Made by a program: the position numbers and the translations under genes. DNA of 64,000 nucleotides from Eutreptiella sp. 'Long Island Sound 2002' (lineage: Eukaryota > Euglenozoa > Euglenophyceae > Eutreptiales > Eutreptiaceae). Shown piece by piece: positions 28,950 to 40,007 of this stretch. The notes below the pieces were generated by a model. It saw only the letters and a list, made by a program, of their open reading frames with translations, had not been told where the DNA came from and ran no database searches. Every line of letters begins with the position of its first letter. The first letter of the stretch is position 1. The stretch is taken from positions 36,334,238-36,398,237 of the forward strand of contig OZ038384.1 of NCBI GenBank assembly GCA_964036045.1. Direction: 5' to 3'.

Positions 28950-31898
28950 CTAGGGGGCGTCGGTTGTGGAGGAAGGGGTGTTCTCCTCCGCATCAACCCC
29001 GTTGATGCCCTTCTTCTTTCTTTCGCTGCGAGTAGGCTTCTTGTCCTTGTCCTTGTTCTGGTCATTCTGGTTGTTCTCCTTGTTCTTGTTGTCCGATCTG
29101 GGGACCCAGTTCCGCTTGATCTCCTGGATCTCCTTGGCCAACTCGGTCCCCACCGACGACATCAGCTTGGCCAGCTCGTCCTTGTCGACCTCCATTTCGG
29201 CTTCCCGGATACCCGCGGGCGCACGCTTCTTCGACCCGTGCGCCTTCTTGTAAGCCTCCGTGTCGGCCTTGTGGACGGGGCATATTCGGTGGTCATGGTT
29301 GAAGCCTCGCTTCCTCCCATAGCACACGAAACAGCCCTGAGGGTGAGCTCGTATGAACTCCCCAAAGGACAGCGGAGGGTCGCCGATGCGGCGAGGGTCC
29401 CTCTTCTCCTGCTTCCTCCAACCCTGCTGCAGGGGCTTCCAGTTTCCCGGTTTGCTCCCCGCGCTCAGGTTTTTGGCCACGAAGGCACAAACGGCCACCT
29501 CGGCGGGCTCATCGTCGTCGTCATCGTCGACGAGAGTCTCATCGCCGCCGGCTCCCGCTGGATCCATGGCAGCTTCGCCGCCAGGTCCCTCGCCAACGTA
29601 GTTGACGTCGCGGTCGCCGGGCCTCAACCCGCGGGTGTGGTGGAGGTTTCGGTACTCCTTGAGTACTTCCTCGCCAACCCACTCCAGGATCTCGTCGCAG
29701 CTCATCCGTGCCGGGATGGCCTGCAGACGGATGGTCTGGCCGCTCAACTCACACTCGTCAAGGCGCCACATCGCGGTCTTCTCGCGATCGCCCGAGACGG
29801 TGATGAGAAGAGCGTTCCGCAGGGAGTGCCGTTTGACATCCCGGGCCACGTTCTTCTTCGCCCAAGCCACCACGTTCGTATGATACTCTTTGGGGAGCAT
29901 CATCTTGACCGTGTGGTTGGACTTGGCCCGCTTTGATTCCTCCTTGGTGACCCTCTTGATCCATGCTTCCGGCAGCATGGAGTGCAGGCGAGCCTGCTCG
30001 TCACCCTCGTTCCAATCCTCCACGTTGCGGCGGTGGAGGGTGTATTTCCCTCGGAAGTCCCGCCAATCCCGCAGGCGGATCTCCCGTCCATCATGCTCAA
30101 GCTTGATGGACTTCCACCGCTTGGCAGCCACCTGCGGAGCGTCCACCCGCTCCTGCTCGTTGAGCCACTTCTTGGCTTCCTTGAGGGTCTTGATTTTCCC
30201 CTCCTTGGTCGCCATGAAGTATAGCTCGCCGAGCACTTCCGGCAGGCCGTACCTGAACCGTCTGAAGACATATCTCTCCGCATCCGCGGGAGGTAGGTCT
30301 TCAGTGACGGTCAGCCCCCAATCGTCCAGCTTCTCCAAGAAGCGGTCGAGGTTGAGGGGGTTGCCGTCGTACATGGGGGGCTTGATGTCCTTCAAGTCTT
30401 CCCACACGGCGGCATTCGCGGCCTTAGAGACCATGAACGCCGGCCGCGAGGTCGACCGAGGTTCCCATCGGCCTCGCCCACGGACTCCCACGGCCGCCAC
30501 GTCCATCTCCTCCATGGAATCCCTGTGGCTACGCCGCAATTCCTCCATGTACGCTGAACCTAGACCTAGTTCACGCCGTACTCCTTCCATGTACGCATCC
30601 TCATCACGGCGCCGGCGGCTGCGTTCAGCGGCCTCCCGTCGTACACCACGCGGCGGGCTGATGTCGAACTCCTCCAGGTCCAGGTCCAGATCCTCGCCTT
30701 CGCCGACATCCCACTCCACGTCTTCTCTGGGGACCTCATCCCTGAGTCCACCATAACGTCCACCAGCCATTGGGATTGGCTCCAGGGCTGGTGCGGGGCG
30801 CCGGGGGCGTACAGGTGTCCGCGGTGGAGCACGGCGGTTGCGGTACTCCGCGCTGAGCCACTCATCACGCCAATCCTCACTGCCACTGCCGGGCGGCACG
30901 CGCTCGTTGCGGCGGCCCGCGCTGCGGTGAGAGGGGGCGTTGAGAGAGGGGGCACTGGCGCTGGGGCGACTCCTGGGTGCTCCGCCGGGGGCGTGGGGTC
31001 TGCCTGGACCTGGTCCGGGTCCCCCGCCGTCGTCCGACGAGCCAGACTCCAGGGGTGGGTGGTCGCTGCTGACGCTCCCACGGGCTTCCAGCGCGTCCAG
31101 CCTCTGCTGCAGGCCGCTGACAACGTTGGTCAGCAACTTGGTCTCGGCCCTGGCGATGTCCAGCTCCTTCTGCGCGCGCGCGGCGACCCTGGAGATGCGA
31201 GCCATCTCGCCCTTGCCCGTGTCCACCTCCAGCTCGAGCAACTGGACTCTCCTGCGGAGGTAGACAATCCACCGCCAGGTGGTATCCGGGTTGCCGTTCC
31301 CTGGTGGGTCGTCAGGGTCCCCAGGGTGTCCTCCAGGAGGGCCTCCGCCGGGTCCGCCCGGTCCAGGGGGTCCTCCCCCGCCCGGTGGTCCGCCTCCAGG
31401 GGGTCCACTTGGTGGGCGTCCTCCAGGGGGTCCTGATGGTCCTCCGCCAGGGGGTCCCGGTGGGTCTCCGCTGGGTCGCCTCGGTGGGTCCGAGGATGGG
31501 CGCCTCTTCGTGATGCCGAAGTCCATGTCGTCATCCTCGTCCATGTCGCCCCACCTGGGCGTCTCGGTCTCGGAAGACTCCGAGCTCCGGTAGGGAGGAG
31601 GGAGATCCTCATCCTCACCTTCCGGCTCCATGGGGACGTCTCCGCCTCCTCCGCCCGTCCAAGCCACCACTTGGCGATGTCGGCGGCCTCGTTCATCCCC
31701 GTCACTGGCGGTGAAGAAGGGGTCACTGTGGTGGGGGTGTCCACCCGCTGGCCTCCGCGGCCTCTCGGGGGTCTTCCCCTTGCCTTTCCTCCGTCGATGG
31801 GTGGTGGGGCCACTGCTCCCACTGCTGCCCGTGTCCGCCTCATCCAGCGTCATCCTGGAGGAGGCGTCCCCTTCGAAAAGCTTTCGAAGGGTCTCCAC
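28950..31898 (-). CDS. CV2 gag-like polyprotein
   Basis: 982 codons ending at UAG (28,950). The N-terminal half is Pro/Gly-rich (repeated GPPGG) with acidic patches. A helix-rich middle section around residues 500-750 (FLEKLDDWGLTVTEDLPPADAERYVFRRF) looks capsid-like. The C-terminal part has a zinc knuckle variant C-x2-C-x8-H-x4-C (CFVCYGRKRGFNHDHRIC) and a Lys/Asn/Asp-rich tail. Pol follows in frame without a new start, so UAG readthrough would give gag-pol. Confidence 0.8.
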   Translation of the reverse strand: METLRKLFEGDASSRMTLDEADTGSSGSSGPTTHRRRKGKGKTPERPRRPAGGHPHHSDPFFTASDGDERGRRHRQVVAWTGGGGGDVPMEPEGEDEDLPPPYRSSESSETETPRWGDMDEDDDMDFGITKRRPSSDPPRRPSGDPPGPPGGGPSGPPGGRPPSGPPGGGPPGGGGPPGPGGPGGGPPGGHPGDPDDPPGNGNPDTTWRWIVYLRRRVQLLELEVDTGKGEMARISRVAARAQKELDIARAETKLLTNVVSGLQQRLDALEARGSVSSDHPPLESGSSDDGGGPGPGPGRPHAPGGAPRSRPSASAPSLNAPSHRSAGRRNERVPPGSGSEDWRDEWLSAEYRNRRAPPRTPVRPRRPAPALEPIPMAGGRYGGLRDEVPREDVEWDVGEGEDLDLDLEEFDISPPRGVRREAAERSRRRRDEDAYMEGVRRELGLGSAYMEELRRSHRDSMEEMDVAAVGVRGRGRWEPRSTSRPAFMVSKAANAAVWEDLKDIKPPMYDGNPLNLDRFLEKLDDWGLTVTEDLPPADAERYVFRRFRYGLPEVLGELYFMATKEGKIKTLKEAKKWLNEQERVDAPQVAAKRWKSIKLEHDGREIRLRDWRDFRGKYTLHRRNVEDWNEGDEQARLHSMLPEAWIKRVTKEESKRAKSNHTVKMMLPKEYHTNVVAWAKKNVARDVKRHSLRNALLITVSGDREKTAMWRLDECELSGQTIRLQAIPARMSCDEILEWVGEEVLKEYRNLHHTRGLRPGDRDVNYVGEGPGGEAAMDPAGAGGDETLVDDDDDDEPAEVAVCAFVAKNLSAGSKPGNWKPLQQGWRKQEKRDPRRIGDPPLSFGEFIRAHPQGCFVCYGRKRGFNHDHRICPVHKADTEAYKKAHGSKKRAPAGIREAEMEVDKDELAKLMSSVGTELAKEIQEIKRNWVPRSDNKNKENNQNDQNKDKDKKPTRSERKKKGINGVDAEENTPSSTTDAP

Positions 31899-33274
31899 CC
31901 GTGATCCTCCCGGAGAGTCTCGCGGCGGAGTTTGGCCTCTGCCTCCTCCATTGCGGCGGCGGTGGCTGCGGCAGCTCGCACTTCGGCTTCCTCCCGAGCA
32001 CGAGGCGCCTCGGCTTCCCGGGCCTGCTGCAGCCGCGCCTTCTGCGCTTCCAACGCTGCCAGCTCCGCCTCCGTCTTGGCCTTCTCCTCAGCGACCTTCC
32101 GTCGCGCGGCCTCGATGGCGTCCTTCTTGGCAGCGTCCGCCTGGGCCTTGGCCGTCGCTTCGGCGTGGGCCCTTTCCTCCGCCTCCTTCTTTGCCCTCTC
32201 TTGGGCAAGCGCCTCTTCCAGCGCCCTCACCTCGGCCTCCCTGCAGGCAATGGCCTCCTGCGTCAGGCGGGCTTCCTCGTCGGCTGCCGCCAACTCGCCG
32301 TTGACCTGGGCAGTCGCTGCCCCATGGGCGGCTACAGCCGTGAGTCCGGCCGCAATGGCCGCCACGGTCCGGGCGTGGATGGCCATGCCATGCGCCCACT
32401 CTGCAGCCTCCTCCTGGGCGATGCCGACGGCGCCCTCCACGGCAGCGCTGTGCTGCCTGGACCGTTGCCGGGCAACCCGAAGGTTGCAGGGCACCCCACA
32501 GACGCGCTCACAGGCGCGCGCCACGTCCCTGTCGGGAGCGACGCTGCTGCTGGAGCTGGCCTGGTCGGCCGGCATCCTCCCTCGGTGGGCCGACTCCACG
32601 TCGCTGCTGGGGCCTGCTGGGGCCTGCTGGGGCCTCAGGAGCAGCGGACGGGGCTTGGCCTTGGTCTGCCTGGCGACTTTGATGTAGTCGCCAAGGGTGG
32701 TGGAGCCGGGGTGATGACCACCATTGGCCCGTTGGGGACTGGGGGCTGGGGTTCCGCCCTTGGCGCCTTGGGCGGCTTCGGCGGCCAGGGACTCCTGGTA
32801 CTCCCGCCACTTCCGCTCCCGCTTCCTGTCCCCGGCGGACCGCCTCTCCTTCCCCGGAGACGCGCTGCTGCTGCCCTGCAGCCTGCGCTCGCTCCCCGGT
32901 TCTGGGAAGCTCTTCTCGATCATGTCCCACATGGAGACATTGATCGAGGCGCCCGACGGGTACACGTTGGACTCCTCGTCCTCCTCAATCCCGTCGGGAC
33001 GCAGGCCTTCGCCGGGCCTGTCCGACCGGGTCCACGTCCTCCAGCGCTTGCGGCGGAAGCGGTACTCGTACCCTTCCGCCCGCAGCCCCTCCTCCACTGC
33101 CCGCAGGCGGTCCTCCCCCATCTCCTCGCGGAGCTCGAAGCTCCCGGGCATGCCGCCCTCGCACTGGGGGTGGCTGTGGCAGTAGTGCTGGTCCCAAACC
33201 AACCGGCGCAGCAGGCGTGCCGCATGGGGGTGGGGCCGCGGCCACATCCTACCCGCTTCCTGCCAGTCTACCAT
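31850..33274 (-). CDS. CV2 first frame: coiled-coil protein overlapping gag
   Basis: 474 codons from MVDWQEAGRMW. Residues 250-450 are a long Ala/Glu/Lys heptad-like stretch (EVRALEEALAQERAKKEAEER..., ARRKVAEEKAKTEAELAALEA) predicting an extended coiled coil. The last 16 codons overlap the gag frame, which is read one base off. An inverted repeat (CCTTCGAAA...TTTCGAAGG, about 31,871-31,892) sits in the overlap. It may be an N-terminal gag extension reached by frameshifting, or a separate protein. Confidence 0.7.
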   Translation of the reverse strand: MVDWQEAGRMWPRPHPHAARLLRRLVWDQHYCHSHPQCEGGMPGSFELREEMGEDRLRAVEEGLRAEGYEYRFRRKRWRTWTRSDRPGEGLRPDGIEEDEESNVYPSGASINVSMWDMIEKSFPEPGSERRLQGSSSASPGKERRSAGDRKRERKWREYQESLAAEAAQGAKGGTPAPSPQRANGGHHPGSTTLGDYIKVARQTKAKPRPLLLRPQQAPAGPSSDVESAHRGRMPADQASSSSSVAPDRDVARACERVCGVPCNLRVARQRSRQHSAAVEGAVGIAQEEAAEWAHGMAIHARTVAAIAAGLTAVAAHGAATAQVNGELAAADEEARLTQEAIACREAEVRALEEALAQERAKKEAEERAHAEATAKAQADAAKKDAIEAARRKVAEEKAKTEAELAALEAQKARLQQAREAEAPRAREEAEVRAAAATAAAMEEAEAKLRRETLREDHGWRPFESFSKGTPPPG

Positions 33275-33647
33275 GGCAGCGGGGGCGTAGTTGGTCTAGA
33301 GGTCCTTGGTATGCACTCGTTCAACTCAACGAACTGGTGGTGGTTGTTGAGGCGGGTGCTGCAGCACTGGACTGGGCGTGCGGCTGGTGCTGGACAGCCG
33401 GTGGTTGTGGAAGTGGTTGACGCGGCCTTGCTGGTCGGCCGATGGGTCTGGTCTGTCCACTTCCTTCACGGTCGCGGCGCGGTCAGGGCGATGCTCTGGA
33501 CGGCGCTGCGGGCTCCGTGACGAACTCGGCGCTGTCGCTGGGTGGCGCTGCGAGCCGCTGCGCTGCGCTGCGAGCTGCGAGCTGCGCCGCGCTGCTCGGG
33601 GTTAGTGGCCCCGAGTGGCACGCGAGGGTTGGGTAATCCCGCGGCAG
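33275..33647 (-). other. CV2 leader between primer site and first frame
   Basis: About 370 bases without a gene, with GCTGC-rich low complexity near 33,540-33,600. A packaging signal would be expected here in this element type but cannot be identified by eye. Confidence 0.5.
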
Positions 33648-33658
33648 TGAAACGCTTT
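33648..33658 (-). promoter_or_regulatory. CV2 self-complementary primer-binding site
   Basis: Minus strand AAAGCGTTTCA lies directly after the 5' LTR with no spacer. It has no TGG and is not tRNA-like. It is exactly complementary to TGAAACGCTTT in the minus-strand LTR at 33,781-33,771. Tf1-type chromoviruses prime reverse transcription from the 5' end of their own RNA through an 11-nt match of this kind. Confidence 0.8.
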
Positions 33659-36503
33659 TGACGCGTTCCCGTGGGGGGCCGGCCACGGGACGCTGCGGTG
33701 ACACGCACAAGTGAGCAGGCAGGCAAAGCACTACGCTCACAAGGGCATCAATACGCTCGTGTCATGTGACAAAGCGTTTCAGGATCCTTGCCACTCTGCA
33801 ACAAGGAAACGAAAGTATGTACAGCAACACATCAGGATATGTACACAAGGGGTTGAGACTGGACTGGGGTAAGGGCATCACAGGACAATAGACACTCTAT
33901 CCTAACTTGTATCCCAATCCCAGGTCCGACCCAGTCAGTGGCTGATCGAGGCGGGGGCTCAAACTCAACCCATGCCCTGCTCAGTCCGGACCCTGAAACC
34001 CTGCGGATGGGAGATGTGTCCCGCCTAGCCACAGGCGAGTTCCTGAGAACCAAGGGGCTCCAAGGTCAACCGACAGTCGCTCCCAATGCTCCCTCAGCGG
34101 CAGGTCCCAACTCCTCTCTGAGCCAGAGACATGGCCCCGCCATTATCACCCAGGAGTTGGTAGCTGAAAATGGGCTGTTTCAGCCCAAACTGAAATTAAC
34201 TCAAAAATCCCCAAAATTGACCCCTCGTCCGGACCCGCCAGAGGTAGGGACGAGGCACCTGACCCTATGCCCTTTGAGTACGAACTCCATGGAGCCCTCA
34301 CCCAACCTGGTTCCCTCTGAGGTCCCGGCATCAGGGCACCACGGGTTCGTCACGTGGGGTCATGATTGCCAAAATGGCAAAATCGGCTGTCTCGGGCGAC
34401 CGTCCAGGGTAGGAAATCTTGGCGATATTGACGCGCCAAGCCTTGATTCACAACCCTTGATATCCCCTTTGGTCGCATGCCCTGGGTTATCGCTTGCCGT
34501 CACGCCGGCTGCTTACTGTTCACCGAGGGGATGACCACACGGACGGGGCAGAAAGCAACATGCGGTGCAAAGGTGGGGATCGTGGATCGCACCAAAAGTT
34601 GAAAAACTCCGGATGAGCCGGAGGAGCAAAGACAAAACTCAAGGGCGTCCAACCCTTGGTCATAAGCTACAATATGTGCCACTCTTTTCTGGCTAGATTC
34701 CGTGTCCCATGGAGATATGGTAATTCCAATATGGCATACAACGGCAAAAACAGCGAAATTTGGCCAAAACGGCCCGCACTCATGATTCCATATCTCCGGG
34801 GCCACAGCGAGGATCCTTTCAACCAAAGATGCGATAGACACATGGGACTTAGGTCCCAATATATGCCACTTGCCATCCTTCATGGTCGCCTCTAGCTATT
34901 TTTCCCATTGGAGCGAAAGTGACACACGTATGGGGCAGAATGGCAACATACCCCAAATTGGGCGACTCACCACTCTCCCATCAAGAGGAGAGGTCACATG
35001 GGGAAACACCCCATTCGATGTGGGCTTATGTGCCCTCTCCGAATTGCCCTTACCCTTGGTCAAGTGGCGCACTCAACCTCGGGGGTGAAATCAGGGGGAG
35101 AAGGAGTTTGTGGCCATTTTGGGCAAAACCGCCAAAATTCACCCAAAAGCAGTCCCTCCAATTATCGTATCTCCGTATCGCAAGAGAAAGGAGCCTCGGG
35201 CTTTTGCATGGATGTAAACCGAAGCTTTGCTTCCCTTTTGCAACAAGGGTTTAGGTTCAAAGCACAATGAAAGCATTTTTAACACTTCAATCCTTGAAGC
35301 ACACTATTTATGGGAAAAAGTGCATATATCGGCGATATCGGCATGAACATATCCTTGGGACCTTGAGGAGCAAAAATATGAGTAAACACTTTTGGAGTGG
35401 GCCCATAGTAGGTGCTTTCAAACATGCACCCTATGGTTAGATTGTCTCCGCCCACTCGTGTCATTAGTGCTTGCATATGAGCGTGTGTGCAAAGAGGCAA
35501 TGTGGCACGCGTGCTCACAAGGCGAAATAATATAAAATAGAAGACAAGGTTGTAAAAATCAACCAAGCCATCCACGATGTCCTTCGTGGTCTCTACTTTA
35601 CATATTGTCTTAATTCAAGGCTCAACTCCCCATGGGCTTCGAATACGAGCCTCGGGGGTTTGGCCATTTTGGCCTAAATTTCGACCAAAACTTGCCCTCT
35701 TTTGAAAATAGAGTTTTGGCACGCATTGAATTGCGTGGAGCCATCGTTGAGTTGGCTCGCAAAACGAAAATGCCCTCAGGCTTTTGGTCTTGTGAGCATT
35801 GTGTTTGGTCATTAACGTTCATGCTCACAAGGCCACAAAGTTAGCGTTTGCGCACGCAAACGACTTGGGTTTGCGAGACCCATAGGCTGCCTAAAACACC
35901 GCCATTGCCCACTTCCCTAAGCAAGATGATATGCCCGCGTGAAAGGGGCATGGATGAAAGACATAGGGGGGAGACGTAGGGTTCCGTGCGAACTCATGGT
36001 CCTTGAGAAGCACGAGTTCGCACGATCGACGGAAAGCCTGGCGCGCTGATTTTCTCGGAAACGCAACGGCGAAAAATTCTGGTGAACACACCAGATGAAA
36101 GTACATTAAATACCCTCTAGATTCAGCCCTTAAGTTCTCTTAGAACCTCACAGGTACTCGAGAAAAGTCAATCACAAAACTCGCCACGGAGAAGCGACGA
36201 AGGCGCGAGAACAGGCGAGATCAGGCGGCGATTTCACGACAATTAGAAATCGCGGTAGAAATCGGGTATTTCACCGATTTCTGCCCGAAAATCGATCAAG
36301 ACAATAAAATCACGGTAATTCTACATCGATTTATTGGTTAGAAATCGGATTCCAGATTTCACGGGTTAGAGAACAGGGATAGCCGGTGTCAACGGCTTCC
36401 GCACGGGTGTGACGGCTCGCAGGCCTCTGGGCCATGGGCCATAACAGGTGTGACGGCTCACAGGCCTCCGGGCCATGGGCCATAGGTTCTGGGTACCGCT
36501 TCA
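33659..36503 (-). repeat. CV2 5' LTR
   Basis: 2,845 bp, matching 19,651-22,495. It joins the LINE at GTCC (36,504). On the minus strand it starts TGAAGCGG and ends GCGTCA. Confidence 0.92.
33771..33781 (-). promoter_or_regulatory. Likely 5' end of CV2 RNA / self-primer segment
   Basis: TGAAACGCTTT on the minus strand pairs with the primer site 112 bases downstream. By analogy with Tf1 the transcript would start here, giving an R-U5 of about 120 nt. No clear TATA box is visible upstream. Confidence 0.6.
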
Positions 36504-36507
36504 GTCC
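36504..36507. repeat. Target duplication of CV2 (right copy)
   Basis: GTCC, matching 19,647-19,650. Confidence 0.75.
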
Positions 36508-38675
36508 CACGTCGGGCGGGGGTGCCCCTGGGGGGGGCTCGCCATGTACACGTGGCGCCCGGTGAGGTGGAGCGTCAGCGCGTCCCATTGGCACCCGTTC
36601 GCGGTGTCCCTGTGGAGGAGGGCCAGCAGGGTGCCGTCCGCGACTGCCTCCCACCCCACTCGCAGCCCTTCGCAGCCGTCTAGCTCCTGGCGCAGCGCGG
36701 CTGCAATGCCGGTGGGGAGCATGAGGAGCAAGGGCCCCTGGGTGTCGCCCAGCCAGGACAGGGCGTCGTCGTATACCGGCCCCCCAGCTTTGAAGTGCGC
36801 CACGGTGAGTTGGGTGGCCCCGTCCTCTGGGGGGTGCCACCGGACGGTGGCCGCAGCGTGTCCCCACGTGCGTATCTCCGTGGCCCGGAGCACGTTGGCG
36901 GCGTGAAGGACGATGCGGGGCGGGACGGGCGTCCTGACGAGTGAGGATACGTCCCCAGTCCATCCCGTTTGCGGCCCCGGGGCCGCCTGCAGCCATTCCC
37001 CCGTCGCCGCGTCCCACGGGTGGTCAGGCCCCGCCCCGCGGATCATGGTGGGTCTCGGCCGGGTGTCCGGCCCCCACCACCGGAGCGGGATGGCGGCGTA
37101 TCGTTGCGCAGGGGTCTCCGGGGCGCGCGTGGCGGCGCACCACCGGCCCCACTCCCGCGCCCACTCCTCCCCCACGATGCGCGCCTCCCATGCGGTCATG
37201 GAGTCGCGCCCGATGATCCACGGTGGGAGGAGGGCGTCTTGTAGGTGCCTCGAGAACCCCCCCGGCAGTTCCTGGTACGGATGGGGGCTCTCTTGGGGCG
37301 GGCACTCCAGAGTGCCATTCACAACAGGGAGGGAGGCTACGAAGTCCTTGTCAGGGCGCGGGGGAGGGGGAGGGTGGTCGCCCTCCGCCGCAGTGAGCCA
37401 CCGGTGCGCCCGGGCCGCCGCGCTTAGGGGCTCGCGGAGGAGTTGCTCCAGCCGGTGGTTGCGAAGCTCCCACGCGAAGTCCCCCAGCCGGAGCATGTGG
37501 TGGAGGAAATCGTCCACCGAGGTCCCTCCCGGCGGGTCGTATCGGGTTATGGCGCGGAGCTGCGCCTCCGCGTCCTCGGGCACCAGTCCGGAGCAGAACA
37601 CCTCCGTCCACGTCGCGCCTGCGGAGCGCCACGAGGCCATCCACAGGGCCTTGTCCCCAGGTGGGAGGTGGCGGGCCGCCTCGTGTACCGCCTGGCGGTA
37701 GTGGGGCGAGAGGAGCCGTGAGTGGGTGCAACCCACGTGCATGTGCACCGGGGTCTCTTCCGGGCCGCCGCAGAAAAGGCACGGTTGTGGGACGATGGCG
37801 ACGCCGGAGAGCTGCTCCTTCCGGACGCGGAGCCTGCGCTGCACCGGCGTGTGGCTGTCTCGGGCCCGCAGCGCGCGGCGGTTGGTGGCCGCCGCGGTGA
37901 GGTCCCGGGCGTGGACGTAGGCCGTGGCGTGGGCCGCGCCCAAAGGTGTGTGTCCCTGGTGCGTCAGCACATGGTCCGTCTGCGCCCGTTGCGCGACCTC
38001 GCCGAGCACCCGCGTCGTTGGGGGCCGTAGATCGAGATGGCCCTCACGGCCGGCGACAATGAGTTGGGCGTGGCCAGGGTCCGGGGGCGTGTTCTGCAAG
38101 ACGGTGTCCTGGGACGCCGCCCAGTCCGCCTTGTGCAGTAGGGCGTCACTGTGGTGCGAGGTGGCTCGGACGTACCAGAACGGGTGCCCGGCGTGTTGCC
38201 CCCGCGCGCACAGGCCGTCCCGGAGCCACCTCAGGGGCATCTGGTTGACCACCTTCGCTGCGCCCGCGGGGACCCCTGTGGTTCGCTCGCGATCTGCGTG
38301 CCGCAGGAGGTGGAGGATGACTTCGGCGTCCACCGTGTGGACCCATGGTCTGTGTGCACCGTAATGTAGGGGGAGGGAGGCGGCCACCCCCTCCCCGTCG
38401 GGCACCGTGCCCGAGATGGCCACCGCCCACGTGCGGGTGAGGTCGGCGGTGAGAGCGACGCTGGTGGCGTGTTTGCAGGGTCCGCCCCCGGACGCGTCAG
38501 AGGAGGTGTGTCCCCAGGCCTCAGGGATCCAGTAGTATCCGGTGGGGCTGAGCCACCCCGCGTTGAGGTCGGCGGAGTGCCACCGGACGTCAGGGTGGCT
38601 GGGGGTCAGTAGGTCCACGCTCAGCGCCCTGGTGTCGCCTGGGCTGATCGCCGGGTGGTCGTGCAGCCGGATCTC
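36508..38675 (-). CDS. LINE polyprotein segment: RNase H and CCHC finger
   Basis: Same frame as the RT segments, after a TGA at 38,676-38,681. The RNase H pattern is present: HTSSDASGGG (first Asp), VDAEVILHLLRHA (Glu), SDALLHKADWAA (last Asp/His region). About 70 residues further is a finger C-x2-C-x8-H-x4-C (CLFCGGPEETPVHMHVGC), often found at LINE C-termini. The remaining 350 residues are unassigned. The frame ends at the CV2 border with HPRPTWD and resumes at 19,650. RNase H in a LINE is known in some clades such as I, R1 and Dualen. Confidence 0.82.
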
Positions 38676-40007
38676 CGCTCAGGCGAATGTGCTTGCCCAG
38701 GACCGTAGCGCCGTCACATGTTCCTTGAGCCACGCCGGGCCCCCGCGCTGGTGCACCACCAGGTGTCCCGTGTCCTCCGGACGGTCCTCCAGCGCGTGCA
38801 CCGCCATGTGTGGGTCGTGCGGCACCCCCGTAGCCACCAGTAGGGCGGTGCCACAGGGGAGCCCACGGGGTTCGGGCTGGCCTGCCCCCACTTGCACTAT
38901 TACCCACTCGGCCCGGAGCTGCGCTAGTCCCGTCGCTTGGGTGCATTGGTCGTCCGTGGTCACCAGCCACAACGGCGTCGGCGCGTGGGGCCGGGGGCGT
39001 AAGGGCTCTGGCCACGCCACGTCCGCGTTAGGCTCTTGGTGCTCGCTTTCCGCGAGTACGTCGCGGAGGATGTACATGAGGGCCGCTGGCGGGTGGTTCG
39101 CCGCCCCCCGCGTGGGGGGGGACAGGCCGTCCTGGCGGCGGTAGCCCCCGACGTAGAGGTGCAGGCCGTCCGGGGTCACCCGTGGGCCGGTGTGGGCGTC
39201 CTGCTTAGCCCTCGTGGGGTGGACGAGTCTCAGGCGGGGGTCCCGTGTGCCGGTGGTGTGGAAGAGGTGGGCCAGGGCGTCGCGCCACCCGGGGTGGTTG
39301 GTGGGCTCCTGCTCACGGCGGAAATAATGGAGGTGTTCATCGGCGCATTGGTTGAGGCACTCCCGCACCGCCGTCGGCCACGGATCGTCGTTGTCGGGGA
39401 AGGGGTGGCGTGGCCCGTGGTGCCCATGCCACGGCGTTGTGTGTGGCACCGTCAGGCGGCACGTGTCGCGGTGTCGCAGCTTGGCGGTGCGCAGCGTGAC
39501 GATTTTGCCTGGCGGGGACTGTAGTTGGACATGGGCCGCCCTGGGGCACGCGATGGGGTTGTACATCCCCACTCCCAGGGCGGCCAGGGCCCGGGGTATG
39601 CGGTGGACCCAGTCGCCTCCCGCCAGAGTTGCGAACTCCGGGACGGGATAGTGCACCTCGGGACATATTCCGTGCGCGCCGGCTATCTCCAAGAACATCT
39701 TGGTGACCTCGGCGCGCACGGAGGTTGCGCGGTGGTGGACGAGTGTACCCACGAGGGCCACCGCTGCCTGCTTGCACCGCGTGGGCACCCGTGTGAGCCC
39801 CAGGGTCCGGTCATCCTGCAGGCTGTCCCGCGAGGCGTCGAAGGCGTACCGCGCCCTGTCCTTCGCGACCTGGACCGTGATGTGGTCCAGGTGGCGTGCA
39901 GTGTCGGAGTCGTCGGCGATGAAAGGGGCGACGTACTGCGTCACCCCTCCGAGGATCGCCAGGATGACGTCCTGCACCACTTTCGGTGGCGCGAGGGTGC
40001 TAAGGCA
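38676..40007 (-). CDS. LINE polyprotein segment between RT and RNase H
   Basis: 433 codons plus a short upstream stretch in frame with the RT after one TGA. It starts LAPPKVVQDVILAILGGVTQYVAPFIADD, typical of the RT thumb/connection region, and continues through Trp/His-rich sequence (TTPWHGHHGPRHPFPDNDDPW). A TGA ends it in frame with the RNase H segment. The stops are single-base steps from sense codons, so this copy may simply be decayed. Confidence 0.72.

Larger units (their letters stand above)
19651..36503 (-). mobile_element. CV2 chromovirus LTR retrotransposon (level 3)
   Basis: 16,853 bp with two LTRs of exactly 2,845 bp, canonical TG...CA ends, a 4-bp target duplication, a polypurine tract and a self-complementary primer site. 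Minus-strand order: coiled-coil frame, gag, in-frame UAG, protease, methyltransferase-like block, RT, RNase H, integrase, chromodomain. LTRs differ by about 2-4% in stretches compared by eye, less than the inner CV1 LTRs, which fits its innermost position. One frameshift in RNase H (near 26,040) probably inactivates this copy. Confidence 0.9.
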
